Source: Streptomyces sp. BV286 (GTDB lineage Bacteria > Actinomycetota > Actinomycetes > Streptomycetales > Streptomycetaceae). Taken from it: a stretch of DNA of 54,900 bases. The notes beneath the pieces were generated by a model. It did not search any database, was not told where the DNA came from, and saw only the letters and a program-made list of their open reading frames with translations. Positions 42,764 through 51,087 of this stretch are shown one piece after another (position 1 is the stretch's first letter; each line of letters starts with the position of its first letter). Location of the stretch: contig NZ_JAHRIB010000021.1 of the NCBI RefSeq assembly GCF_019090165.1, positions 1-54,900 on the forward strand, in the 5' to 3' direction. The translations under genes were made by a program, and so were the position numbers.

Positions 42764-42778
42764 GGGGGGGGTGCTCCT

Positions 42779-43147
42779 TCACTGTGAGGGTCGGTCGTCG
42801 CCCTCGCCGGACCGCTCGCCGAGCCGGCGTTCGCGTTTGCCCCGGGCCACCTCGGTGGCCAGGGCGTCCAGGTGGGGCGTCCAGAAACGCCGGAAGCGGT
42901 CGAGCCAGGCGTCTATGTCGCGCAGGGGATCGGAGTTCACGGCGTAGAGCCGACGGGCGCCTTCCGGCCGGACCGTGGCGAAGCCGTTCTCCCGCAGGAC
43001 CTTGAGGTGCTGCGAGACACCGGGCTGCGATATCCCGAACTCGTCCCTGATGACCTCGCTCACCGCCCCGGAACTCTTCTCCCCGTCGGCGAGCAGCTCC
43101 AGGATCCGGCGGCGTACGGGGTCGCCGAGTACGTCGAATGCGTGCAC
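42779..43147 (-). CDS. ArsR-family repressor
   Basis: A 122-residue winged-helix repressor: FDVLGDPVRRRILELLADGEKSSGAVSEVI, recognition helix ISQPGVSQHLKVLRENGFATVRPEGARRLYAV. None of the usual metal-binding Cys is present, so it senses something other than arsenic or zinc. GTG 43147. A palindromic operator (43160-43188) lies directly upstream, indicating autoregulation. Operon with the SRPBCC gene. Confidence 0.92.
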   Translation of the reverse strand: MHAFDVLGDPVRRRILELLADGEKSSGAVSEVIRDEFGISQPGVSQHLKVLRENGFATVRPEGARRLYAVNSDPLRDIDAWLDRFRRFWTPHLDALATEVARGKRERRLGERSGEGDDRPSQ

Positions 43148-43159
43148 GACCCCAAGATA

Positions 43160-43188
43160 TCACCCATGGCTTATATAAGCGTGGGTGA
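43160..43188. promoter_or_regulatory. ArsR operator and promoter
   Basis: Core GCTTATATAAGC (43169-43180) is a perfect 12-base palindrome, flanked by TCACCCA (43160-43166) and TGGGTGA (43182-43188). The flanks are one base off symmetry. It lies 13 bases upstream of the repressor start, over the expected promoter. Confidence 0.75.
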
Positions 43189-43316
43189 ATATTTCTGCGG
43201 CCCGCCGACCCTGTGAGTCCGGTCAAGGCACAGCCAGCCCCTTGCCATCGCACAGCCATTGATCAGTAAGGCACGGGCCGGGTTCGGTAAGGCGGAAGTC
43301 AGGATTCCAGAACGCT

Positions 43317-43341
43317 CCTTGTTGTCACGTACCCAACAAGG
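43317..43341. promoter_or_regulatory. Inverted repeat upstream of sedolisin gene
   Basis: CCTTGTTG (43317-43324) and CAACAAGG (43334-43341) around a 9-base spacer, about 100 bases upstream of the TTG start. It is likely an operator or a leader hairpin for the protease gene. Upstream, GTAAGGC occurs twice about 21 bases apart (43266, 43287). Confidence 0.5.
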
Positions 43342-43440
43342 AAGGGTCGTCCGCGGGCCGCTCGGCCCTCCGCCGGGGACACCGCACCGGCGAAACCGCA
43401 CCCGCGCTGCTCCTGTCAACCACGCCCAGGAGGCTGTCCG

Positions 43441-44769
43441 TTGCGTACCACCACCCCCCACACCACCTCGAACAGACGCTCCATACGCGGCAGATGGAGC
43501 CGCCTCGGCTCCATCTCCGTCGCCACCGCCGCACTGCTCCTCGCCGGGTTCGGCGCCGCCGGCCACGCGGCCGCCGCACCGGCCGCCCCCGCCAAGTCGA
43601 CGGCCGGCAAGGTGACCTGGAGCCGCGCCTGCGCCACCCCCCGGAAGGGACGGATGGCCTGCAAGGCCCTGCGTGTCACCGGCGGCACGACCGCCTTCCA
43701 GAAGGCCGAGGCCAGGACGGACGGCGTCACCCCCAGGGCCGCGGACGCCTCCACCCCCTCCGGCTACGGCCCGGGCGACCTCCAGAGCGCGTACGGCCTG
43801 ACGTCCGCCGCCGCCTCCAGGGGCTCCGGCGAGACGATCGCGATCGTGGACGCGTACGACGACCCGAACGCCGAGGCCGACCTCGCCACATACCGCTCGC
43901 ACTACGGCCTCTCCTCCTGCACCACGGCCAACGGCTGCTTCAGGAAGGTCGGCCAGACCGGCTCCGCGACCTCCCTCCCCACCGCCGACAGCGGCTGGGC
44001 CCAGGAGATCTCCCTCGACCTCGACATGGCGAGCGCGACCTGCCCGAACTGCGCAATCCTCCTCGTCGAGGCCAAGTCGTCCTCCATGGCCGACCTCGGC
44101 ACGGCGGTGAACAGGGCCGTGACCCTCGGCGCGAAGTTCGTGTCCAACAGCTACGGCGGCGGCGAGTCGTCCTCCGACGCCTCCTACGACACCTCGTACT
44201 TCAAGCACCCCGGCGTCGCGATCACGGTCAGCGCGGGAGACAGCGGCTACGGCGCCGAGTACCCGGCGTCCTCCCAGTACGTGACCGCGGTCGGCGGCAC
44301 GGCTCTGTCCGCCGACTCCTCCGGCCGCGGCTGGACCGAGAAGGTCTGGTCGACCAGCAGCACCGAGGGCACCGGCTCCGGCTGCTCCGCGTACGACACG
44401 AAGCCGAGCTGGCAGACGGACACGGGCTGCGCCAAGCGCGCCGTCTCGGACGTGTCCGCGGTCGCCGACCCGGCGACCGGCGTCTCGGTCTACGACTCCT
44501 ACGGCGTCACCGCGGGCTGGTACACCTTCGGCGGCACCAGCGCCTCGGCCCCGCTCATCGCGGGTGTGTACGCCCTCGCCGGCGCCCCCTCCGCCAGCTC
44601 CTACCCGGCGAAGTTCCCGTACGCGGCGGCCGGTACGTCCTCCCTCAACGACGTGACGAGCGGCAGCAACGGCACCTGCGCCACCGCCTACCTCTGCACG
44701 GCGAGGGCGGGCTACGACGGCCCGACGGGCCTGGGCACCCCCCAGGGCCTCGCGGCCTTCACCGGCTGA
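43441..44769 (+). CDS. Secreted sedolisin-type (S53) serine-carboxyl protease
   Basis: A 442-residue exported protease. TTG 43441 follows AGGAGG. Signal peptide about 1-45, a short pro-region (about 46-105), then the S53 catalytic core: E189 and D193 in GWAQEISLDLD, oxyanion D267 in SAGDSG, and S367 in FGGTSASAP. Several Cys pairs (ATCPNC, SSCTTANGC, GSGCS, TGCAK) suggest disulfides. The pro-region is much shorter than the roughly 180-residue propeptide of classical sedolisins, and it may be activated differently. It degrades protein outside the cell, at acidic or neutral pH (unknown). Confidence 0.9.
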   Translation: MRTTTPHTTSNRRSIRGRWSRLGSISVATAALLLAGFGAAGHAAAAPAAPAKSTAGKVTWSRACATPRKGRMACKALRVTGGTTAFQKAEARTDGVTPRAADASTPSGYGPGDLQSAYGLTSAAASRGSGETIAIVDAYDDPNAEADLATYRSHYGLSSCTTANGCFRKVGQTGSATSLPTADSGWAQEISLDLDMASATCPNCAILLVEAKSSSMADLGTAVNRAVTLGAKFVSNSYGGGESSSDASYDTSYFKHPGVAITVSAGDSGYGAEYPASSQYVTAVGGTALSADSSGRGWTEKVWSTSSTEGTGSGCSAYDTKPSWQTDTGCAKRAVSDVSAVADPATGVSVYDSYGVTAGWYTFGGTSASAPLIAGVYALAGAPSASSYPAKFPYAAAGTSSLNDVTSGSNGTCATAYLCTARAGYDGPTGLGTPQGLAAFTG

Positions 44770-44871
44770 CCGGCACGGCCCGGCCGTCGCAGTCCGCGAT
44801 CACCGCCGACCGCCGGAGCCGACCGTCACAGCGAGCGACCACAACCGGCCGCCGCCTCCGAACGACCGGAC

Positions 44872-44903
44872 CCATGGGCCGCGGCACCCGCCGCGGCCCA
44901 TGG
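44872..44903 (+). terminator. Palindromic terminator after sedolisin
   Basis: CCATGGGCCGCGG (44872-44884) with CCGCGGCCCATGG (44891-44903), a perfect 13-bp stem and 6-base loop, 100 bases after the stop. Confidence 0.75.
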
Positions 44904-45157
44904 CCGTTCCCGGCGACCGCCCGAAGGCCCGCACGAAGAACCGCGACAAGGCCCGCACCTGACACCCCGGCACATCCCACCGCCCCACCCGGGATAGCCT
45001 TCACCGAGCGGACAGCGGGCGGCGTCTACTCACCAGGAGACGTCCGGCCCGGAGTACATCGGCACGACGGACCGGCGCACATGGGACGGGGTCGGGCTCG
45101 GTGGACGAGCGGAGTCGGCCCCCGCGAAGCGGCAGTCGCGTAAGAGGGGCTAACGAC

Positions 45158-45177
45158 GGAACCACACCACAGGTTCC
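45158..45177. promoter_or_regulatory. Inverted repeat upstream of cmd cluster
   Basis: GGAACC (45158-45163), 8-base spacer, GGTTCC (45172-45177), about 245 bases upstream of the first cmd start. It may be an operator; unproven. Confidence 0.35.
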
Positions 45178-45420
45178 GGTTCGACTTCATTGCCCGGCGT
45201 GACCTGCCGTGATACACAGAGTGACCATACGCCTTCTCACACACCGTCCCCCGCGCCCGGAAGGGTCCCGCGAGGGCCGGTCACAAGAGATTCGTACGAA
45301 ACCCGCCAATCAATGACGCCAAGTCGACATGCGAGAGCGTCTTTGTCAGCGAGAATGACCCTGACCTCTGCGCAGAGTGGCAGGGGGTGCAGAACAACCC
45401 ACTAGGGGCGGTGACTTACC

Positions 45421-45729
45421 ATGCTTTTCGCAGCCGAAAAGGGCGACATCAACACGATCATCGGCGGAATCGCCCCGGACTGGGGCCCGTTCGGCAGCCT
45501 GGGCAACGAGGCACGGATCATGATCGAGGTCGTGATGGCGGTCGCCATCCTGCTGTGCCTCGGCATCGCGATCTGGGGCGCGGCGAAGCAGCGCATCGGT
45601 GCCACGGCCCTGCGCGACACGTTCAGCGCGGAACAGGGCAAGGGCTTGATCGTCGCGGGTCTCACCGGGGTTTTCATCATCGGTTCACTCGGCACGCTCT
45701 TCACCATCGTGTACGGCATGGCCGTCTAG
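45421..45729 (+). CDS. cmdF: Small two-helix membrane protein, VirB2-pilin-like
   Basis: A 102-residue protein with two TM helices (about 34-53 and 76-98) and a short charged loop (KQRIGATALRDTFSAEQGKG). It begins the cluster. By position and size it matches CmdF of S. coelicolor; the two-helix, Gly-rich arrangement resembles VirB2-type subunits of actinobacterial type IV secretion systems. I name it on gene order, which is inference. ATG 45421 follows a G-rich ribosome site. A 193-base gap before the next gene contains no gene. Confidence 0.75.
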   Translation: MLFAAEKGDINTIIGGIAPDWGPFGSLGNEARIMIEVVMAVAILLCLGIAIWGAAKQRIGATALRDTFSAEQGKGLIVAGLTGVFIIGSLGTLFTIVYGMAV

Positions 45730-45922
45730 GCGGCCTCCGGCTCGGCGGCCTCCGACCCGGCCGGGCACACCCGGTCCCTCCCCCACCCCACCCGTCCGTC
45801 GTGCCCACCGGCTGAGGTTGCTTTTCCCTGATGTCGAGTCACCACACCGCGTCCGCGCGGGAACCAGCGGGGCTACCGTCGTACTACGCGGTTCAGCAAG
45901 AGGTTGAGGGGGCGTACGCGGC

Positions 45923-46765
45923 ATGAGTCTCGGCGACGAGCACGGAGCACGCGGCGAGGACGGCGGGTACGGAGGTACCGGCCAGACGCGCACGCGGCTG
46001 CCCGACAGTCCCGGTGACGTCTACGGCGGAGCACGACGCGGCGGCCGTTCGTCGTCCCGCAGCCTCGTGACCGTCGTGGGCGTCGTGGTGCTCCTGATCG
46101 CGGCGATCGCCTTCGCGAACCGCGGTGGCGACGATTCCGGCTCCGGCGCGGCCGCGGACGGCGACAAGGCGGAGAGCGCGCCCACGGCCGCCTCAGGCAA
46201 CCGGCCCGTGGAGACGAAGGCGGGCGGAATCCCCTCGGGGTTCGCGCACGACCGGCAGGGCGCGGAGTCCGCCGCCGCGAACTACGCGGTGGTGCTGGTC
46301 TCGGCGGACATCCTCAAGCCCGCCCGGCGCGGCGAGATCGTCCAGCAGGTGTTCGCCGCCGACAAGGTCTCCGAACTGGAGACCAGACTCGACAAGACCT
46401 ACGACAAGGCCTTCCTGGAGAAGGTCGGCCTGGACGAGAACGGCTCCGCGCCGACCGGCAGCACGTACGTCTCCCGCACGATGCCGGTCGGCACCAAGGT
46501 CACGAGCTACTCCGACAGCACGACCACCGTCCAGGTCTGGTGCGCGGGCGTGTTCGGAATGGCGGCCGAGAACTCGACCGACCCGGTCACCAGCGACTGG
46601 TTCACCATGACCCTCCAGATGCGCTGGGCCGACGACGACTGGAAGATCGACACCTTCACCCAGAAGGACGGTCCCGCGCCGGTCAACGGCGACAACAAGG
46701 TCTCGACATCCGAAGAGATCTCGAAGGCCGTCGAGGAGTACGGAGGGTTCACGTATGCCCGGTAG
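45923..46765 (+). CDS. cmdE: Single-TM protein with NTF2-like/VirB8-like domain
   Basis: A 280-residue protein: a disordered N-terminus, one TM helix (about 47-66), a Ser/Ala linker, and an extracytoplasmic domain (about 100-275) with the alternating strand pattern of VirB8/TcpC-type assembly factors (VVLVSADILKPARRGEIVQQVF, TTTVQVWCAGVFGMAAEN, WFTMTLQMRWADDDWKIDTF). It overlaps the next gene by 11 bases. Matches CmdE by order. Likely scaffold of the membrane complex. Confidence 0.78.
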   Translation: MSLGDEHGARGEDGGYGGTGQTRTRLPDSPGDVYGGARRGGRSSSRSLVTVVGVVVLLIAAIAFANRGGDDSGSGAAADGDKAESAPTAASGNRPVETKAGGIPSGFAHDRQGAESAAANYAVVLVSADILKPARRGEIVQQVFAADKVSELETRLDKTYDKAFLEKVGLDENGSAPTGSTYVSRTMPVGTKVTSYSDSTTTVQVWCAGVFGMAAENSTDPVTSDWFTMTLQMRWADDDWKIDTFTQKDGPAPVNGDNKVSTSEEISKAVEEYGGFTYAR

Positions 46766-48077
46766 CCGACACCGCGTGCGCACGATCGCGGCAGCCCTCG
46801 CAGCCGTACAGACCACCGCCGTCCTCCTCGCCACGCGGGCCGCCGCGGCCCCCACGCCCACGCCCACGCCGTCCAACGACAACTGCGGCCTCCTCTCGGG
46901 CGAGGCCAAGCGGATCTGCGAGAACGACACCGGCGACAGCACCGGACCCGGCACCGCACCCGGCGTGAGCGACACCCTCGACCCCCTCGCCTCCCTCGCC
47001 AAGGGCTGCGCCAAAGCCGCCTCCTGGACCATCGACAAACTCAGCGACGCCGTCCAGAACACGGCGACCGTCGACTTCACGAACGACACGTTCCTCCAGC
47101 AGTACGCGGTGGTCTTCGCCGCGTCGACGATCCTCACCCTCCTCCTGTGGCTGCTCGCCGTCGCCAAGCGGGCCGTGCGAGGCGTCCCCCTCAGCACCGC
47201 CATCGGAGAGGCGATCGGCTTCCTCTGGCTGACCGTCCTGGCCTCCGCCTTCACCCCGCTCATCCTCTACACCGTCGTGTCGGCGACCGACGGCGTCGCG
47301 GAGGTCCTCGCCAAGACGACCGGCAACCAGACGGACACCTTCTTCGGCAACTTCTCCGGCGCCCTGAACAAGGGCACCGACATCGGCGGCGGCCCGATCA
47401 TGCTGATCGTGGTGTCCCTCGTGTCGATCCTCGCGGCGGGCGTACTGTGGCTGGAGCTGGTCATCCGAGCCGCGCTCCTCTACGTCGGCGCGCTGCTCGG
47501 CACGGTCGTCTACGCCGGCCTGGTCGACAAGAACCTCTGGGGCCACGTCCGCCGCTGGGCGGGCATCATGATCGCCGTCATCCTCGTGAAACCGGTGATC
47601 GTGATCGTGCTGGGCCTGGCCGGAGCCCTGTCCGCCGAGGACGGGCCCGACGCGTTCTCCGCCGTCGTCTCCGGCCTCGCCATCATCCTGCTCGCCATCT
47701 TCGCGAGCGCGATGATCTACCGCTTCGTACCGGGCTTCGGCGACGAGATCGCCGGCTCCCGCAACAACCGCATCATGCAGGGCGCCGAAGGCAAGGCCGC
47801 GGCCGTCATCAGCTCCCCCGCCACCCTCGTCGCCCAGGGCATCAAGACCCACAGCACCCGGGCCGACAACAACGGCGGAGGCGGCGGCAACAGCGGCGCC
47901 CGCCCCTCGAACCCGGCCTCCGGCGGCGTCGCCGCCCACAGCTCACGCGGCTCGTCCGGCGGCGGCGGATCCGTCCCCTCCGCCGCACCCCCACCCCGCA
48001 GCAGCCCGGTCAACACCCCCCACGCCGCCAACACACGCAACAGCAGCAACAACCGCACGGGAGGTGAAGGGCGTTGA
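46755..48077 (+). CDS. cmdD: Polytopic membrane protein, VirB6/TrbL-like
   Basis: A 440-residue protein. Signal peptide or first TM (about 7-30), a Cys-bearing outer segment (DNCGLLSGEAKRICEND), then about six TM helices (about 115-330) including WLELVIRAALLYVGALLGTVVYAGLV, in the style of VirB6/TrbL. The tail (about 345-440) is low-complexity, rich in Gly, Ser and Asn. ATG 46755 overlaps cmdE; the stop overlaps the next start (TTGA). Probably forms the channel of the system. Confidence 0.8.
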   Translation: MPGSRHRVRTIAAALAAVQTTAVLLATRAAAAPTPTPTPSNDNCGLLSGEAKRICENDTGDSTGPGTAPGVSDTLDPLASLAKGCAKAASWTIDKLSDAVQNTATVDFTNDTFLQQYAVVFAASTILTLLLWLLAVAKRAVRGVPLSTAIGEAIGFLWLTVLASAFTPLILYTVVSATDGVAEVLAKTTGNQTDTFFGNFSGALNKGTDIGGGPIMLIVVSLVSILAAGVLWLELVIRAALLYVGALLGTVVYAGLVDKNLWGHVRRWAGIMIAVILVKPVIVIVLGLAGALSAEDGPDAFSAVVSGLAIILLAIFASAMIYRFVPGFGDEIAGSRNNRIMQGAEGKAAAVISSPATLVAQGIKTHSTRADNNGGGGGNSGARPSNPASGGVAAHSSRGSSGGGGSVPSAAPPPRSSPVNTPHAANTRNSSNNRTGGEGR

Positions 48078-49642
48078 CGACCGACTCACACGTGGCCCAT
48101 GCGTCCCATCCGGTCACGCCCCGCCGTACGTATCTGATCGGCCGCGCCCGGCCGAACGCGATCGTCGGCCGGAACCGCGAGTCCGGCGAGATCGCACTGA
48201 TCATCGTGGGCGCGTTCCTCGGCATGATGTGCGGCCTGCTCGTCCCCGTGCTTTCCCTGCGCATCGTCCTGCTCATGGGCTTCCCGCTCATCGCACTGGC
48301 CGCCGTGTACGTGCCGTACAAGCGGCGGACCTTCTACAAGTGGTTCGAGATCAACCGCAGTTACAAGCGCAGCCTGCGCGCGGGCACCGCCTACCGCAGC
48401 AACGTCATGGAGTCCGGCACCCGCATCGACGGCCGCGAGGTCGAGGTCGGCCCGCCCCCGGGCATCGGACGCATCACCTGGCTCGCGGCACCCTTCGGCC
48501 CGGACGAGATCGCCGTCCTCCTGCACGCCGACCGCAAGACCGTCACCGCCGCGATCGAGATCGAGGGCCCGGGCGTCGGCCTGCGCGACAGCGAGGACCA
48601 GGAGGCCCTCGTCGACCGCTTCGGCACCCTCCTCAAGCACGTCGCGAACGGCGACGGCTTCGTCACCCGCCTCCAGATCCTCGCCCGCACGCTCCCCGCC
48701 GACCCGGACGCCCACGCCAAGGACGTCGCCGTACGCGGCGACGAGCGCGCCCCCGGCTGGCTCCAGCAGTCGTACGACCAGCTCCAGTCCATGGTGTCGA
48801 CGAGCAGCGAACAGCACCGCGCCTACCTCGTCGCCTGCATGCACTACTCCCGCGAACTGGCCGCGGAGGCCCAGGCGATGGCCCGCGCCGCCCGCCCCAA
48901 GGGCGGCAAGAAACTCGACAAGGACGCCGGACTCGCCGTCGTCATGGCCCGCGAGCTCACCGACATCTGCTCACGGCTCCAGGAGGCCGACATCCGGGTA
49001 CGCCAGCCCCTCGGCCAGGGCAGGCTCTCCTCCCTCGTGCACTCGATGTACGACCCGGACCACCCCATCGACCACATCCAGGCGATGACGAAGCGCAACG
49101 CCTGGCCGGCCGAACTGGACGCCATGGAGCCGACCTACCTCCAGGCCAAGACCCGCGAGTCCTCCACCCGCGCCCCCTGGTGCCACGCCACGGCCTGGGT
49201 GAAGGAATGGCCGATGACCCCGGTCGGCGTCAACTTCCTCGCCCCGCTGCTCGTCCATACCCCCGACGTGATCCGCACGGTCTCCGTCACCATGGACCTC
49301 GAACCCACCGAGGTCGCCATCGAGCGGATGCTGACCGAGAAGACCAACGACGAGGCAGAGGCCAGCCGCCAGGCCAAGATGAACCGGACCGTCGACCCCC
49401 GCGACGTCGCCTCGCACAACCGCATGGACCAGCGCGGCGAGGACCTTGCGAGCGGCGCAGCCGGCGTCAACCTCGTCGGCTACATCACCGTCTCGTCCCG
49501 CAACCCCGAGGCGCTCGCCCGCGACAAGCGGACCATCCGCGCCTCGGCCGGCAAGTCGTATCTGAAGCTGGAGTGGTGCGACCGCGAACACCACCGGGCC
49601 TTCGTCAACACGCTCCCGTTCGCGACCGGTATCCGGAGGTAG
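48074..49642 (+). CDS. cmdC: SCO6880-like/PrgI-family membrane-associated protein
   Basis: A 522-residue protein. TTG 48074 overlaps the cmdD stop and is preceded by GGGAGGTGAAGG. N-terminal TM pair (about 37-80), then a large cytoplasmic region of the SCO6880-like type (conserved in actinobacterial conjugation clusters just upstream of the VirB4 ATPase): GIGRITWLAAPFGPDEIAVLLHADRKTVTAAIEI, a helical middle and C-terminal YLKLEWCDREHHRAFVNTLPF. Acts as the N-terminal half of a split VirB4 apparatus. No ATPase motif. Confidence 0.82.
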   Translation: MTTDSHVAHASHPVTPRRTYLIGRARPNAIVGRNRESGEIALIIVGAFLGMMCGLLVPVLSLRIVLLMGFPLIALAAVYVPYKRRTFYKWFEINRSYKRSLRAGTAYRSNVMESGTRIDGREVEVGPPPGIGRITWLAAPFGPDEIAVLLHADRKTVTAAIEIEGPGVGLRDSEDQEALVDRFGTLLKHVANGDGFVTRLQILARTLPADPDAHAKDVAVRGDERAPGWLQQSYDQLQSMVSTSSEQHRAYLVACMHYSRELAAEAQAMARAARPKGGKKLDKDAGLAVVMARELTDICSRLQEADIRVRQPLGQGRLSSLVHSMYDPDHPIDHIQAMTKRNAWPAELDAMEPTYLQAKTRESSTRAPWCHATAWVKEWPMTPVGVNFLAPLLVHTPDVIRTVSVTMDLEPTEVAIERMLTEKTNDEAEASRQAKMNRTVDPRDVASHNRMDQRGEDLASGAAGVNLVGYITVSSRNPEALARDKRTIRASAGKSYLKLEWCDREHHRAFVNTLPFATGIRR

Positions 49643-49648
49643 GACTTC

Positions 49649-51073
49649 ATGCGGGATCCGCTGACCGTCCTCACGGAAGCCTTCACGTCCTTCCTCTTCG
49701 GCAAGGTCGAGACGACCCGGCCCCCGGTGCGCACGTCCACCGGCCAGGCCCAGGCCGTCTACCTGCCGACCGCCGCCCCCGGCCTCGGCGACTCCGGCGT
49801 CATCATCGGCCGCGAGGTCTACTCCGGGAAGGGCTACATCTACGACCCCTTCCAGCTGTACGGACAGCAGCTCCCGGCACCGCACTGGCTGGTCCTCGGC
49901 GAGTCCGGCAACGGCAAGTCGGCGCTGGAGAAGACGTACGTCCTGCGCCAGTTGAGGTTCCGCGACCGGCAGGTCGTCGTGCTCGACGCACAGGGTGAGG
50001 ACGGCGACGGCGAATGGAACCTCATCGCCCGTGAGCTGGGTATAACCCCCATCCGGCTCGACCCGACCGCCGCCCTGGACATGGGAATCCGGCTCAACCC
50101 TCTCGACCCGGCGATCACCACGACCGGCCAGCTCGCGCTGCTCCGGACGATCATCGAGGTCGCGATGGGCCACGGCCTGGACGAGCGCTCCGGCTTCGCC
50201 CTGAAGGTCGCGCACGCGTACGTCAACGAGTCGATCGTCGACCGCCAGCCCGTCCTGACGGACATCGTCGAGCAACTCCGCCACCCCGAACCGGAGTCGG
50301 CCGAGGCGATGAACGTCGCCATAGACGACGTACGGGCCTGGGGCCTGGACGTCGCCCTGGTCATCGACCGGCTGGTCGACGGTGACCTGCGGGGCATGTT
50401 CGACGGCCCGACGACGGTCGGCATCGACCTCGACGCCCCGCTCATCGTCTTCGACCTGTCCCACATCGACCGCAACTCCATCGCCATGCCCATCCTCATG
50501 GCGATCGTCGGCGTGTGGCTGGAGCACACCTGGATCCGCCCCGACCGGAAGAAGCGCATCTTCCTGGTCGAGGAGGCCTGGCACATCATCAACAGCCCCT
50601 TCGTCGCCCAGCTCTTCCAGCGCCTGCTGAAGTTCGGTCGACGGCTCGGCCTGTCGTTCGTGGCGGTGGTCCACCACCTGTCGGACGTCGTGGACGGGGC
50701 CGCCGCGAAGGAAGCCGCGGCGATCCTGAAGATGGCCTCGACGAGGACGATCTACGCCCAGAAGGCGGACGAGGCCAGATCGACGGGCCGGGTGCTCGGC
50801 CTGCCCCGGTGGGCCGTCGAGATCATCCCCTCCCTCACCCCGGGCATCGCCGTGTGGGACGTCAACGGCAACGTCCAGGTGGTCAAGCACCTGATCACCG
50901 AGACGGAACGGCCACTCGTCTTCACCGACCGCGCGATGACGGAGTCGTCGGTCGACCACCTCGCGGACGACGCCCTGCGCGCCGCCGAGCTGGAGGCCGA
51001 GGAGCGGGCGGCGGCGTTCATGGAGCAACACCTGAGCGACCTCGACGACTCGTCCGAGTCCACGGTGGCGTAG
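49649..51073 (+). CDS. cmdB: VirB4/TraC-type ATPase
   Basis: A 474-residue ATPase with Walker A GESGNGKSALEK (about 84-95), Walker B KRIFLVEEAWHII (about 305) and a conserved SFVAVVHHLSDVVDGAAAKEAAAIL (motif C-like). N-terminal strands bind membrane-side partners. Matches CmdB, which is described as an ATP/GTP-binding protein at the membrane needed for normal spore chromosome segregation. The ATPase is intact, in contrast to the next protein. Starts 6 bases after the previous stop with GGAGG before it. Confidence 0.88.
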   Translation: MRDPLTVLTEAFTSFLFGKVETTRPPVRTSTGQAQAVYLPTAAPGLGDSGVIIGREVYSGKGYIYDPFQLYGQQLPAPHWLVLGESGNGKSALEKTYVLRQLRFRDRQVVVLDAQGEDGDGEWNLIARELGITPIRLDPTAALDMGIRLNPLDPAITTTGQLALLRTIIEVAMGHGLDERSGFALKVAHAYVNESIVDRQPVLTDIVEQLRHPEPESAEAMNVAIDDVRAWGLDVALVIDRLVDGDLRGMFDGPTTVGIDLDAPLIVFDLSHIDRNSIAMPILMAIVGVWLEHTWIRPDRKKRIFLVEEAWHIINSPFVAQLFQRLLKFGRRLGLSFVAVVHHLSDVVDGAAAKEAAAILKMASTRTIYAQKADEARSTGRVLGLPRWAVEIIPSLTPGIAVWDVNGNVQVVKHLITETERPLVFTDRAMTESSVDHLADDALRAAELEAEERAAAFMEQHLSDLDDSSESTVA

Positions 51074-51087
51074 AGGAGCGGCCCGAG

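Larger units (their letters stand above)
44770..45420. other. 651-base gap before the cmd cluster
   Basis: It holds a terminator (44872-44903) and an inverted repeat GGAACC/GGTTCC (45158-45163, 45172-45177). No gene with convincing codon use is found; short frames here lack ribosome sites. The long region upstream of cmdF probably contains a developmental promoter, but I cannot identify it. Confidence 0.5.

Noticed and set aside
45190..45405. 71-codon frame before cmdF
   Set aside because: No ribosome site, low-complexity Arg/Ser/Thr translation and mixed codon use; more likely leader sequence.
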